Positions 8,897 to 17,562 are shown, counted from the first letter of the stretch. The stretch is DNA of 64,000 nt from Sphingopyxis sp. HIX (GCF_001468285.1 NZ_LNSB01000004.1:62001-126000); one strand, 5' to 3'. Numbers and translations: made by a program. Notes: generated by a model from the letters alone, not told the origin.

Positions 8897-9524
8897 TATA
8901 ATGCGCCGTGGTCTTTTCGGCGACTTCCTCGGCGGTGACGCCGGGGGCGAGTTCGATCAGCCGGAACGGGCTCTTATGATCGTCGCGCCTGAACACCGCG
9001 AGGTCGGTGATGATCATGTCGACGACATTCTGGCCGGTCAGCGGCAGCGTGCATTCGGGGATGAACTTCGGGCTGCCGTCCTTGGCGTTGTGCTCCATCA
9101 CGACGATGATCTTCTTCACGCCGGCGACCAGGTCCATCGCGCCGCCCATGCCCTTGATCATCTTGCCCGGGATCATCCAGTTGGCGATGTCGCCATTCTC
9201 GGCAATCTCCATCGCGCCCAAGACGGTCAGGTCGATATGCCCGCCGCGGATCATCGCGAAGCTGTCCGAAGAGCTGAAATAGGCCGACTGCGACACTTCG
9301 CTGATCGTCTGCTTGCCCGCGTTGATCAGGTCGGCATCTTCTTCGCCCTCATAGGGAAAAGGGCCGATGCCGAGCATGCCATTCTCCGACTGCAGCGTCA
9401 CCGTCATCCCCGCGGGGATATGATTCGCAACCAGCGTCGGGATGCCGATGCCGAGGTTGACGTAATAGCCGTCCTGCAGTTCCTTCGCGGCGCGTGCCGC
9501 CATATCGTCGCGCGTCCAGGGCAT
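8889..9524 (-). CDS. scoB: Succinyl-CoA:3-ketoacid CoA-transferase subunit B
   Basis: Beta subunit of the CoA-transferase that activates acetoacetate (or another 3-keto acid) using succinyl-CoA. 211 residues from [16 protein letters not shown]. It has the active-site segment [10 protein letters not shown], whose glutamate carries CoA in this family, and [14 protein letters not shown]. The frame is open 20 codons further, but that part overlaps the upstream gene. The ATG overlaps the upstream stop as TAATG. The unusual point is its separation from scoA by a phosphatase gene. Confidence 0.95.
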   Translation of the reverse strand: MPWTRDDMAARAAKELQDGYYVNLGIGIPTLVANHIPAGMTVTLQSENGMLGIGPFPYEGEEDADLINAGKQTISEVSQSAYFSSSDSFAMIRGGHIDLTVLGAMEIAENGDIANWMIPGKMIKGMGGAMDLVAGVKKIIVVMEHNAKDGSPKFIPECTLPLTGQNVVDMIITDLAVFRRDDHKSPFRLIELAPGVTAEEVAEKTTAHYIA

Positions 9525-10393
9525 TATTTCGGCTCCCAATTTTTGTCGGAGGGGAAGGCGTCGTCCCAGCCCAGTTTTTCCCACGGGCCATAGACGGGGT
9601 TGGGGAACAGGAACCAGCCCTTGTCCCAGAGTGCGGTCGCGCTCGTCGCGAGCGCCATGCGCTGTGCGGCGGGCAGGTCCTTGACGTTGAACTGCTGGCT
9701 GAAGTCGCCGAGCTGGTCACCGCCCAAGATGATGACGCAATATTTCGAAGCGATGGTCGCGCGGCGGCCGTCCTTGCTCGACCCGCCGGCGTCGTCGCCC
9801 ATCAGGAACAAGGTCTCGCCATGTTTGAAGTCGCCGAGCCCGGCGGCGCGGAGTGTATCCTCGCTGCCCTTGGCATTGGCGGCGCTGCGGTTGGTGTTGG
9901 CGATGACGGCGATCCCCGCGGCGCGGAGCTTGCTCACCATCTCGACCGTGCCCGGCATCGCGACCGCCTTGCCCGCGCCGGTCTTTTCCCACTGGTCCCA
10001 GACCTTGGGGTCGAAGCTGGTGCCTTCCTGCGCGAAATACCGCATCGGGCCGAGGTTCCAGATCAGCGTTTCATCGGCGTCGAAGACTGCGGCGAAGGGT
10101 TTGTCGCCGCACGGCTCGAACGCCGGGGCATCCATTGTGGCGCCCGGCGCAAGAACGACGCTATCCTTCGGCCGCTCCTTGATCCGCCAAACACCATAAT
10201 CGGCGATCCGCGCATTGGTCGCGCGCACCGCGACCGCAGCTTCGGGCGAGCCATAGAGATATTGCAGCGCGACCGGCGGCTTGGCGGCCTCGGCAGGGGG
10301 AGGGGCAGGCGGCGGCGGCGTTGTCGCCATCTCGGCGGGCGCGCTCGCGCACCCGGCCAGTAACAGCGACGCCGCAATGGCGAGACCGCGCAT
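9524..10393 (-). CDS. HAD-family acid phosphatase lipoprotein, between scoA and scoB
   Basis: 289-residue predicted lipoprotein: [15 protein letters not shown] gives a lipobox LAGC with Cys15, then a proline/alanine-rich linker (about 25-40). The HAD motif FDADETL (nucleophile Asp105, acid Asp107) is followed by NTNRSA and [12 protein letters not shown], matching class B/IIIB acid phosphatases and lipoprotein e(P4)-type 5'-nucleotidases. These act in the periplasm or outer membrane on nucleotides or phosphomonoesters. The longer open frame upstream lies inside scoA and is not real. The start overlaps the scoA stop (TGATG) and the stop overlaps scoB, so it is embedded in the sco operon. Confidence 0.9.
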   Translation of the reverse strand: MRGLAIAASLLLAGCASAPAEMATTPPPPAPPPAEAAKPPVALQYLYGSPEAAVAVRATNARIADYGVWRIKERPKDSVVLAPGATMDAPAFEPCGDKPFAAVFDADETLIWNLGPMRYFAQEGTSFDPKVWDQWEKTGAGKAVAMPGTVEMVSKLRAAGIAVIANTNRSAANAKGSEDTLRAAGLGDFKHGETLFLMGDDAGGSSKDGRRATIASKYCVIILGGDQLGDFSQQFNVKDLPAAQRMALATSATALWDKGWFLFPNPVYGPWEKLGWDDAFPSDKNWEPK

Positions 10394-11103
10394 CACGCCG
10401 TCTCGCGCGGGCGCGTCGTGCGGAATTCGATCTTCTTGTCGTAGGGCGCGCCGACGATCATGCGCTTCACATAGATGCCGGGCAGGTGGATGGCGTCGGG
10501 GTCGAGGCTGCCGGTCGGCACGATTTCCTCGACCTCGGCGACGCAGATCTTCGCCGCGGTCGCCATCGGCTGGTTGAAGTTGCGCGCGGTCTTGCGGAAG
10601 ATGAGGTTGCCGCTTTCGTCGGCCTTCCATCCCTTGATGATCGCGAGGTCGGCGAAGATGCCGCGTTCGAGGATATAATCCTGCCCGTCGAAATTCTTCA
10701 CTTCCTTGCCCTCGGCGACGAGCGTGCCGACGCCGGTCCTGGTGTAGAAGCCGGGGATGCCCGCACCGCCGGCGCGGCAGCGTTCGGCGAGCGTGCCCTG
10801 CGGACAGAATTCGACCTCGAGCTCGCCCGCCAGATATTGCCGCTCGAACTCCTTATTCTCGCCGACGTAGGAACTGATCATCTTCCTGATCTGCCGCGTG
10901 CGCAGCAGCTTGCCGAGCCCTTCGCCGTCGATCCCGGCATTGTTGCTGGCGATGGTCAGGTCTTTCGTGCCCGCGTCGCGGATCGCATCGATCAGCCGTT
11001 CGGGAATGCCGCAGAGGCCGAAACCGCCCGCGCAAATCTGCATGCCGTCGAAGAGCAGCCCTTCGAGTGCGGCGGCTGCGTCGGCGTAGCGCTTGTTACC
11101 CAT
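10393..11103 (-). CDS. scoA: Succinyl-CoA:3-ketoacid CoA-transferase subunit A
   Basis: Alpha subunit of the 3-ketoacid CoA-transferase. 236 residues from [12 protein letters not shown]; an earlier ATG would add 18 residues with no family counterpart. Typical segments are [15 protein letters not shown] and the substrate-side [15 protein letters not shown]. It heads a minus-strand operon scoA, phosphatase, scoB and small membrane protein, and lies divergent to a LysR gene 89 bp away, which is a good candidate for its regulator. Confidence 0.95.
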   Translation of the reverse strand: MGNKRYADAAAALEGLLFDGMQICAGGFGLCGIPERLIDAIRDAGTKDLTIASNNAGIDGEGLGKLLRTRQIRKMISSYVGENKEFERQYLAGELEVEFCPQGTLAERCRAGGAGIPGFYTRTGVGTLVAEGKEVKNFDGQDYILERGIFADLAIIKGWKADESGNLIFRKTARNFNQPMATAAKICVAEVEEIVPTGSLDPDAIHLPGIYVKRMIVGAPYDKKIEFRTTRPRETA

Positions 11104-11192
11104 GAACGGACTCCTCGTGGTTGCGGCGCGACGGTTTTGGCCGACAAAATCCATCAATTCTAATTATTCTATTTTTCGATTATGCATAAACA
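11104..11192. promoter_or_regulatory. Divergent promoter region scoA / lysR
   Basis: The 89-bp gap is markedly AT-rich compared with its surroundings, especially positions about 11155-11190 (runs such as aattattctatttttcgat and attatgcataaac). LysR regulators commonly bind such divergent gaps at T-N11-A sites, and several candidate pairs fit, but none stands out. Its role in controlling sco is inference from position. Confidence 0.45.
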
Positions 11193-12089
11193 ATGTCTAT
11201 CAGTCGCGTCTCGCTCTACCATCTCGAAACCCTGCTATGGATCGACCGGCTGGGCACCTTTTCGGCCGCCGCCGAGCGGCTGAACACGACGCAGCCCGCG
11301 GTGTCGGCGCGGATGCGCGAGCTCGAGCAACGCCTTGGCTCGACGCTGTTCCGCCGCGACGGGCGGACGATGTCCTTGACGGCGGCGGGGCGCAAGCTGG
11401 TGCGCGACTGCGACCCGTTGCTGCGCGACATGCAACTCGCGCTGCTCGGCAGCGGCGGCTATGGCGAGGCGAGCGGGGTGGTGCGCATCGGCGCGGGCGA
11501 GATCGCGGCGGCGAGCTGCCTCCCCGGCTTCGTCGCGGCGCTCAAGGCCGACATGCCCAACGTCGGGCTCGAGATCGAGATCGACCTCACCGCCAACCTG
11601 ATCCAGCAATTGCTCACCGGGCGCACCGACATGGTCTTCGCCGCGGGGCCGGTCGCGCATCCCGCGCTCAAGACCAGCCCGATCGGTCAGGTCGCGCTCG
11701 TCTGGCTCGCGAGCCCTGCGGTCGCGGCGGCGTTCGGCGAGGGCGCGAGCGTGCCCGTCTGGTCGCTCGCCAGCCCGTCGCCGATCCACGGCCGCATGCG
11801 CGAGGCGATCACCGCGTCGCGCATCGCGCAGAAATCGCTGAATCTGTGCAACAACGCGCGCACGATGATCGACATCGCGCGCACCGGCGGCGGGATCGGC
11901 ATCTTCCCCGAACCGATGGTGCGCGGCGAACTGGTCGGCGGCGCGCTGGTCGAGATCGCCGGCATGCCCGCGCTCGCCCCGGTCGAATTCCACGTCGCGA
12001 TGCGCGTCGCCGACAGCGAGCCGCTGCTCGCGCAGATCTTCGGCCGCGCCGCCGAACTCGATCTGTCGGATGTGACGGTCCGGGATTAG
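11193..12089 (+). CDS. LysR-family transcriptional regulator (divergent to sco operon)
   Basis: 298-residue LysR protein. The N-terminal winged helix-turn-helix (YHLETLLWIDRLGTFSAAAE, then NTTQPAVSARMRELEQRLG) spans about 5-65, followed by a linker helix and the two-lobed substrate-binding domain (about 90-290). Divergent from scoA, so probably a regulator of keto-acid CoA-transferase expression, with an acidic metabolite as likely inducer; neither point is shown by sequence. The last 410 bp before the next gene hold a dispersed repeat. Confidence 0.92.
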   Translation: MSISRVSLYHLETLLWIDRLGTFSAAAERLNTTQPAVSARMRELEQRLGSTLFRRDGRTMSLTAAGRKLVRDCDPLLRDMQLALLGSGGYGEASGVVRIGAGEIAAASCLPGFVAALKADMPNVGLEIEIDLTANLIQQLLTGRTDMVFAAGPVAHPALKTSPIGQVALVWLASPAVAAAFGEGASVPVWSLASPSPIHGRMREAITASRIAQKSLNLCNNARTMIDIARTGGGIGIFPEPMVRGELVGGALVEIAGMPALAPVEFHVAMRVADSEPLLAQIFGRAAELDLSDVTVRD

Positions 12090-12126
12090 TCGCGAATGGC
12101 TGGTATCGGGCGGGAGCGGCCGTTTT

Positions 12127-12272
12127 AATCCTCCCTGTCGCGAAGCGATGGGGAGGGGGACCATGCGAAGCATGGTGGAGGGGTGGCGGCCTGAAACTGA
12201 CGATCGAGGCTTCTACCCCTCCACCACCCTGCGGGCGGTCCCCCTCCCCACGGCTTCGCCGCGGGGAGGATT
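12127..12272. repeat. GNA-hairpin dispersed repeat, copy 1
   Basis: About 146 bp bounded by aatcctccc and ggggaggatt. It contains, in order, TCGC-GAA-GCGA, CCATGC-GAA-GCATGG, a variable middle flanked by ggagggg and cccctcc, then ccaccctgcgggcgg and CGGC-TTC-GCCG. The hairpin loops are C-GNA-G (or the complement). Four more copies occur in the window with different but still paired stems. It lies downstream of the LysR gene and of the convergent HAD gene. Confidence 0.85.
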
Positions 12273-12498
12273 AGGAACGTCCGCTCCCCACCCCAAAACC
12301 GCCACCTTCAAAAAAGGCCTTTCCTAATAAATCTGGCTATGCCAGCGTCGACCTCGACTCTTCCGTTCGGCGAATACAGCAATCTCCGAGGCCTCTATTC
12401 GGGAGGCTCACTGGGCTGAACTTCCCTGAACTTTGGAACAAGGCAAGGCAGGCTCCCCACCCAAAGCCGACACCCGTTCGCCTCTGGGAAATCGCTCG
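12273..12498. other. Non-coding stretch after repeat copy 1
   Basis: About 226 bp between the repeat and the HAD hydrolase stop. Short open frames on both strands have no start signal or recognisable content. A short pairing (aaaaaaggcc with ggccttttt-like sequence) is present near 12310, but nothing that I can call a terminator or gene. Confidence 0.4.
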
Positions 12499-13155
12499 TC
12501 AGGGCAGCGCGACCCCCAGCACCGCCGACAGGTCGGCGAGCGCCTGTTCGCCGCTCGTCACCTTGATGGCGTGCATGCCGAGCGCGGCGGCGGGTTTGCA
12601 GTTGATGCCGAGGTCGTCGAGATAGACGCATTCGGCGGGTTCGACGCCCAGCGTCTCGCACATCATCCGATAGATGGCGGGATCGGGCTTGCGCACCCCG
12701 GCCTTGCTCGATTCGATGACATGCTCGAAGCGCGCCATGATGTTGGCGACCACGGTCGCGGCCTCGTCGCTACGCGTCATGCCCGCGCCCTTGACGCCTT
12801 TGCCGCCGGGAACATTGTTGGTGATGCACGCAATGCGAAAGCCCTTGGCCTTCAGCGTGTCGAGGGCCGCGACCATCGCAGGGCGCACCGCGCCCGCGAT
12901 CACCGCGAGCACGGCCTCGCCTTCCAACTCGTGCCCCAGCGCGCGCGCCTCCTCGGCGAACAGGCTGTCGAACGTCGCGGCGTCGATCTCGGCGCGCTCG
13001 AACTTTGCCCAGGCATTGTCGTCGGGATTGGCCGCATTGACCCGCCGCACGAAATCGCGCGGCAGCCCGCGCTCGGCCTCCAGCCGGTTGAACGCCTCGA
13101 AGGGCGAGGCGGTGATGACCCCGCCGAAGTCGAAGATGATGGTGGTGATGGTCAT
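12499..13155 (-). CDS. HAD-superfamily hydrolase (subfamily IA)
   Basis: 218 residues with the HAD nucleophile motif FDFGGVIT at about 8-15 (Asp9 nucleophile; the second position is Gly rather than Asp, as in epoxide-hydrolase-like and dehalogenase-like HADs). Motif II is CITNN, the motif III lysine lies in AGVRKPDPAIY and motif IV is YLDDLGIN. This resembles the group containing soluble epoxide hydrolase N-terminal phosphatases. Start overlaps the DUF2855 stop by 4 bp, so the two are co-translated. Substrate unknown. Confidence 0.85.
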   Translation of the reverse strand: MTITTIIFDFGGVITASPFEAFNRLEAERGLPRDFVRRVNAANPDDNAWAKFERAEIDAATFDSLFAEEARALGHELEGEAVLAVIAGAVRPAMVAALDTLKAKGFRIACITNNVPGGKGVKGAGMTRSDEAATVVANIMARFEHVIESSKAGVRKPDPAIYRMMCETLGVEPAECVYLDDLGINCKPAAALGMHAIKVTSGEQALADLSAVLGVALP

Positions 13156-14258
13156 GGCAAAACGACAATCCCCGCCTTGGGGTCGGCGCGGCCCGACAGC
13201 ATTTCCTGGTACGCGCCGAGCGCCGCCTCGCCGCCGCGGCGCTTGTCGATCGCCGCGAGCCGCGGAGCGACGTCCATGAAGCCTAGCCAGGCCTCGGCGA
13301 TCTTCTGCCCGAACGCCGGCCCGCCCCAGTCGGCGATCCGCTTCTGGCTACGGCCGGGGGCGAAGAAGCCCTGGCGCTCGGGGCCGGGCAGGCCGGCATC
13401 GTCGGCCTGCGCGTCCCAATGCGACTTGCCGACGATGATCGAGGCCTTGAGCTGGCCCCCGAAATGGCTGTGCACGACGCGCGTCACGGCGCCATTGCCC
13501 GCCATGTCGACCAGCGCCGATGGGGTGCCGGGATTGAGCGTCATGATCTGGTCATAGGCGATCACGCGGTCGTAGATGCCCTGCGCGGCCAGCGCCTCGA
13601 CGTTGGCGGCGCTGGTCAGCCCGATCGTCTCGGGGCGATGCCCGCTCCGCTGCGCGAGCGAGAAGCCGAGCCCGATCGCGGTCTTGCTCGACGCGCTGGC
13701 GATCAGGATTTGCGCCGCGCCATAATCGCCCTCGTCCTCGAACTGGTCGGCGATCAGCCAGCCCGTGAGGAACAGCGGACGGAACACCGGCCAATAATCA
13801 TGGTCGGTCGCGCGATAATCGTGGAGCGCGCCGACGCGCTGATACTGGTTGTAGATCGGCGGCAGCGTGGTGCGGCGCGGGGTGACGTCGGTGAAGCCGC
13901 CGGGGCCGACGTTCGCGGTCGTGAGGACCGCGTGGCTCGCCATCGGATAATAGCCGTAGAAAGTCTCGCCGACCGCGATTCCCTCGGCGGCGCTCTCGGT
14001 CACCGTCGCGAAACCCCAGACGGGCAGGCGCCCCGGCACGCCGCGCTCGGCGAAGAAATCCCAATAGCCCTGGTCGTTGCCGAACAGCCCCGCGGGTTTG
14101 CCGAACACCGCGTAAGTGATGTTGTTCGCGGTCATCGCATAGCTGTCGACGGCGACGCGCACCTGTCCGGGCTCGAGCGGCGCGGCGGGATCGCTGACCA
14201 GTTCGGCGCGCGCAATATCGTCGCGATCGATGTCGATCGCCCATCCGGTTTCACTCAT
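13152..14258 (-). CDS. DUF2855 family protein
   Basis: 368 residues matching the DUF2855 family, a set of proteins with a medium-chain-dehydrogenase-like plan: an N-terminal GroES-like part (PGQVRVAVDSYAMTANNITYAVFG) and a nucleotide-binding-like segment (ILIASASSKTAIGLGFSLA). The usual zinc ligands are not obvious. Function is not established. It precedes and overlaps the HAD hydrolase gene, and is divergent to the DUF488 gene. Confidence 0.8.
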   Translation of the reverse strand: MSETGWAIDIDRDDIARAELVSDPAAPLEPGQVRVAVDSYAMTANNITYAVFGKPAGLFGNDQGYWDFFAERGVPGRLPVWGFATVTESAAEGIAVGETFYGYYPMASHAVLTTANVGPGGFTDVTPRRTTLPPIYNQYQRVGALHDYRATDHDYWPVFRPLFLTGWLIADQFEDEGDYGAAQILIASASSKTAIGLGFSLAQRSGHRPETIGLTSAANVEALAAQGIYDRVIAYDQIMTLNPGTPSALVDMAGNGAVTRVVHSHFGGQLKASIIVGKSHWDAQADDAGLPGPERQGFFAPGRSQKRIADWGGPAFGQKIAEAWLGFMDVAPRLAAIDKRRGGEAALGAYQEMLSGRADPKAGIVVLP

Positions 14259-14314
14259 CTGCGGACCCCTCCGGCTGCTTGCCCGCGGACGCGGGATGGA
14301 CGATAGTCATACAG

Positions 14315-14698
14315 ATGGCAGCGCCCCTGACAATCGCGGTCAAACGCATCCACGATCCCGTAGCGGCAGGTGACGGCGCGCGCTTCCTGGTCGACCGGCT
14401 GTGGCCGCGCGGGGTGTCGAAGGAGAAGGCGGCGCTGGCGGCGTGGCTGAAGCCGCTGTCGCCGAGCGACGCGCTGCGCAAGACCTATCACGGCGCGACC
14501 GCCGAATCGGACGAGGCCTGGGATGCGTTCCGGCGCGACTATTTCGCGGAACTCGATGTCGGCAGCGACGAGGCGAAGGCGGCGCTTTTCACCCTCGACG
14601 CCGCGGCGAGCGCCGGGCCGGTAACTTTGCTCTATGCCGCCAAGGACCCAGCGCGGAACAATGCCGTCGCGCTGTGCGAGTGGCTGGAGCGCCGCTAA
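14315..14698 (+). CDS. DUF488 family protein (YeaO-like)
   Basis: 127 residues from MAAPLTIAVKRIHDP; an ATG 12 codons earlier is less likely. Family signatures are VDRLWPRGVSKEKAAL and LLYAAKDPARNNAVAL (the closing motif Y-A-K/A-x-N-A). Small cytoplasmic proteins of unknown role. Its stop overlaps the stop of the convergent VIT gene by 4 bp. Confidence 0.85.
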   Translation: MAAPLTIAVKRIHDPVAAGDGARFLVDRLWPRGVSKEKAALAAWLKPLSPSDALRKTYHGATAESDEAWDAFRRDYFAELDVGSDEAKAALFTLDAAASAGPVTLLYAAKDPARNNAVALCEWLERR

Positions 14699-15384
14699 CC
14701 CACCGTCGTCCCGAGCAGCGATCCGATCGCGATCGTCGCCGCCATCGCCATCGCGCCCCAGAAGGTCACGCGTACCACCGGGCGCAGCATCGGCGCGTTG
14801 CCCGCGCGGGCGCCGAGCGCACCGAGGATGGCGAGGAAGACGAGCGAAGAGGCAGAGACGGTCAGAGGCAAGGATTGGCTCCGGTCGAGCAGCACGACCG
14901 CCAGCGGCAGCGCCGCCCCCGCCGCGAAGCTCGCCGCCGACGCAATTGCCGCCTGCACCGGCCGCGCCGCCATCGCGTCGGTCAATCCGAGCTCGTCACG
15001 CAGATGCGTGTCGAGCGCATCATGGTCGGTAAGCTGCCGCGCGACCTGCTCGGCCAGCGCACGATCCAGCCCGCGCTGCTCGTAGATTTGCGTCAATTCC
15101 TCCAGCTCGAACTCGGGGTCGGCGGCGAGGTGGCGCTTCTCCAGCTCGACATCGGCTTTCTCGGCATCTCCCTGCGAACTCACCGACACATATTCGCCCG
15201 CCGCCATCGACATCGCCCCGGCGACCAGCCCTGCCGCGCCGGTGACGAGGATCGACGCTTGCGGCGCGCCCGCCGCCGCCACGCCCGCGATCAGGCTGGC
15301 GGTCGACACGATCCCGTCGTTGGCGCCGAGGATCGCGGCGCGTAGCCAGCCGATCCGCGTGACGGCGTGGGTTTCCTCGTGCAT
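14695..15384 (-). CDS. VIT1/CCC1-family membrane transporter
   Basis: 229-residue membrane protein. It opens with RAAILGANDGIVSTASLIAGVA, the signature of the vacuolar iron transporter family, followed by AAGLVAGAMSMAAGEYVSVSSQ. There are about five transmembrane helices with a charged helical stretch (about 72-130) between helices two and three, which in this family binds metal ions. Probably exports Fe(II) or Mn(II) from the cytoplasm. Next to the toxin-antitoxin pair without clear functional link. Confidence 0.88.
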   Translation of the reverse strand: MHEETHAVTRIGWLRAAILGANDGIVSTASLIAGVAAAGAPQASILVTGAAGLVAGAMSMAAGEYVSVSSQGDAEKADVELEKRHLAADPEFELEELTQIYEQRGLDRALAEQVARQLTDHDALDTHLRDELGLTDAMAARPVQAAIASAASFAAGAALPLAVVLLDRSQSLPLTVSASSLVFLAILGALGARAGNAPMLRPVVRVTFWGAMAMAATIAIGSLLGTTVG

Positions 15385-15397
15385 GCGCGGGCTCCCC

Positions 15398-15784
15398 CTA
15401 CCAGAAGCGAATGACGCCGAGCTGGTCGAACAGCTTCTCGTTGGACACCAGCGAATATTGTTCGATCTGCGATTGGGCGATCAATATGCGATCGAAGGGA
15501 TCGCGATGCTCGAACGGCAGCAGGCCCGCCAGGCTGGCGTGCGCGACTGAAATCGGCAGTTGCTCGAAGCCGAAACCCGCTATAACCTTTTCGAACCGCT
15601 CGGCGAGTTCGTCGGCGCCTTCCAGCTTGCCGATCCGGAATTTGATCGCGACCTCGATCGCGGACACCGCGCTGATCCAGATGCGATTGTCGGCGTCCTC
15701 GATGGCGGCCCGCACCGCATCCGGCAGTCGTTCCGGTTCGTTGGCCGCCCAGATCAGCGCGTGCGTGTCGAGCAGCAGGTTCAT
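15398..15784 (-). CDS. vapC: PIN-domain toxin (VapC-like)
   Basis: 128-residue PIN ribonuclease. The acidic active-site residues are recognisable: Asp6 in LLDTHALIWA, a Glu in SAVSAIEVAIKF and the C-terminal Asp pair in HRDPFDRILIAQ. The C-terminal half (SNEKLFDQLGVIRFW) is typical of the type II toxins that pair with Phd-like antitoxins. It follows the antitoxin gene by 6 bp. Confidence 0.9.
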   Translation of the reverse strand: MNLLLDTHALIWAANEPERLPDAVRAAIEDADNRIWISAVSAIEVAIKFRIGKLEGADELAERFEKVIAGFGFEQLPISVAHASLAGLLPFEHRDPFDRILIAQSQIEQYSLVSNEKLFDQLGVIRFW

Positions 15785-15790
15785 CGCGCG

Positions 15791-16039
15791 TCAGTTGCCG
15801 CCTTCGCCGTTCCACAGCGCCAGGTCTTCCTCGGGCAGGGGATCCCAGAATCCCTTGTCGAGATCGATCTTGCCTTTCAGCGTGCCCAGGACGCGCTTCG
15901 CCTTCGGCAGCTCCTTCACCGGCATCAGCTTGACCACCGGCTCCTTGCCGCGCGCGATCGTCACCTCTTCACCCGCGAGCACGCGCGCGATCAGGCGGGA
16001 CAGATGCGTCTTCGCTTCGTGAATGGTCACGATCGTCAT
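15791..16039 (-). CDS. vapB: Phd/YefM-type antitoxin
   Basis: 82-residue antitoxin. MTIVTIHEAKTHLSRLIARV is the Phd/YefM DNA-binding start, followed by EEVTIARGKEPVVKLMPV. The C-terminal about 30 residues, rich in acidic and tryptophan residues (KGFWDPLPEEDLALW), would wrap and block the PIN toxin. First gene of the pair, preceded directly by two palindromes that look like its operator. Confidence 0.9.
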   Translation of the reverse strand: MTIVTIHEAKTHLSRLIARVLAGEEVTIARGKEPVVKLMPVKELPKAKRVLGTLKGKIDLDKGFWDPLPEEDLALWNGEGGN

Positions 16040-16046
16040 GCCATGA

Positions 16047-16074
16047 ACTTAGCTAAGTCACTTGACTAAGTCAA
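16047..16074 (-). promoter_or_regulatory. Double palindromic operator / promoter of the toxin-antitoxin pair
   Basis: Two adjacent palindromes sit just upstream of the antitoxin ATG: ACTTAGCTAAGT (16047-16058, perfect) and TTGACTAAGTCAA (16062-16074, perfect about the central base). Both contain the half-site ACTTAG/ACTAAG-like core. On the minus strand the outer one reads TTGACT and may double as the -35 box, so antitoxin binding would block RNA polymerase. Such paired sites are usual for conditional cooperativity in type II systems. Confidence 0.7.
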
Positions 16075-16103
16075 TATCGAGCGGGGTTCTGGCGCCACGC
16101 CGG

Positions 16104-16568
16104 TCAGCGGGCGCGCTCGGATTTCAGTCCAGCCGCCGCGATTCCCGCGGCGGCGCAAGCGGCATCGTCCGCCGGCGCTTCGCCCGACGCGCCGACGCCG
16201 CCCAGCCGTGTGCGTCCGTCGGCGGAGAAGACGGGCACCCCGCCTGCGACGGTCACGACATGCGGCGCGTCGGCAAAGCCCGGCGTGCTCTTGGCCGCTT
16301 CCTCCATTCCGCTCGTCGGGAAACCCCAGGCCGCGACGGCGCGGGCCTTTTCGATCGAAAAATCCATCATCCCGAACGCATTGCCGTCCATCCGCCATGC
16401 GGCCACGATCTGGCCGCCGGTATCGACGACCGCGATCGCATGGCTCTGCTCCTTGGCGCGCGCATGCGCGGCGCAGCCTTTGACGATGGCGTCGGCCTGT
16501 GCGGCGGTCAGCCCCTGCGCGGCTGCCGGGGCCGCGACTAGCAGCGCGGCCATTCCCATGATCCTCAT
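16104..16568 (-). CDS. GlcG/HbpS family secreted protein
   Basis: 154 residues with a short signal peptide (MRIMGMAALLVAAPAAAQG, cut after AAA or AAQ). The mature part matches the GlcG/HbpS (DUF336) family: AIAVVDTGGQIVAAWRMDG, FSIEKARAVAAW and the loop GGVPVFSADGRTRLGGVGASG. Members include heme-binding and cofactor-related proteins; the role here is not determined. Confidence 0.85.
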   Translation of the reverse strand: MRIMGMAALLVAAPAAAQGLTAAQADAIVKGCAAHARAKEQSHAIAVVDTGGQIVAAWRMDGNAFGMMDFSIEKARAVAAWGFPTSGMEEAAKSTPGFADAPHVVTVAGGVPVFSADGRTRLGGVGASGEAPADDAACAAAGIAAAGLKSERAR

Positions 16569-16595
16569 CCCTTGCCTCCCTCGCGGGGCGCGGGA

Positions 16596-17516
16596 TCAGT
16601 GGGGCAGTTTCAGCCCCGGCCTGGCCCAGCGCGTCTTCACCAACCGTCCGGTGCCCGACAAGGTGAGATAGGCATCCTGCATGTCGGGTCCGCCAAAGGC
16701 GATGTTGGTCGTGAAGATATCGTCGGTCGCGACAAATTCGACCAGCGACCCATCGGGGCCGACGACCGAAATGCCGCTCTCGCCGATCGTCGCGACGCAG
16801 ATATTGCCGTTCGCTTCCATCGCCAGGCTGTCGAAGAATTTATAGCCCGCGGGGCGATAGAGCGGGATGCCCGGGCCGCCGGGCCCCGCGTCGGGCGCGA
16901 CCTTGCCGGGGGCGATGATGTTGAACTGGGTCAGGCGGCAGGTATAGGTCTCGGCGGTGTAGAGCTTGGTCCCGTCGGGCGACAGGCCGATGCCATTGGG
17001 GTTGTAGCTCGGGAAGATCACCTCCTCGACGAAGCTGCCATCGGCCTTGCCATAGAAGATGCCGACGATGTCGTGGCAGCGCTTCTCGTAATCGACCTTG
17101 CCATGGTCGGTGAACCAGAAGCCGCCATGATCGTCGAACATGATGTCGTTGGGGCCGCGCAGCACGATGCCCTGGTCGCCGGTCTTGTAGAGGATTTCGA
17201 CTTCGCCGGTGTCGATGTCGATCCGTTCGATCCGCCCGCCCGAATAATCGTCGGCGATGCCGTGCGGCGCGAGATAGCCATTCGATTCGACATAGTTGAA
17301 CCCGCCGTTGTTGCAGCAGTAAAGCTTGCCGTCGGGGCCGATCGCGAGGCCGTTGGGCCCGCCGCCGGGGGTCGCGACGACCTCCTTGCGCCCGCCCGGC
17401 CAGCAGCGCGTGATGCGCCCCGCCTCGATCTCGACGACGATGACGCTGCCATCCTCCATCACGACCGGGGCCTCGGGAAAGCGCAATCCGTCGGCGATCA
17501 GTTCAAACTCGGCCAT
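16596..17516 (-). CDS. SMP-30/gluconolactonase/LRE family hydrolase
   Basis: 306 residues from MAEFELIADGLRFPEAPV; the frame opens 16 codons earlier without family support. Six-bladed propeller type, with the metal-site segments FPEAPVV (Glu), GGPNGLAI (Asn) and FSPDGTKLY-like GLSPDGTKLY (Asp). Members hydrolyse sugar lactones or organophosphate-like esters with Ca2+ or Zn2+. Convergent neighbours do not reveal a pathway. Confidence 0.88.
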   Translation of the reverse strand: MAEFELIADGLRFPEAPVVMEDGSVIVVEIEAGRITRCWPGGRKEVVATPGGGPNGLAIGPDGKLYCCNNGGFNYVESNGYLAPHGIADDYSGGRIERIDIDTGEVEILYKTGDQGIVLRGPNDIMFDDHGGFWFTDHGKVDYEKRCHDIVGIFYGKADGSFVEEVIFPSYNPNGIGLSPDGTKLYTAETYTCRLTQFNIIAPGKVAPDAGPGGPGIPLYRPAGYKFFDSLAMEANGNICVATIGESGISVVGPDGSLVEFVATDDIFTTNIAFGGPDMQDAYLTLSGTGRLVKTRWARPGLKLPH

Positions 17517-17562
17517 CCTCGTCTCCCTTGCTTGTGCTTTGCTGCTGTGCTTTGCGGCCATC

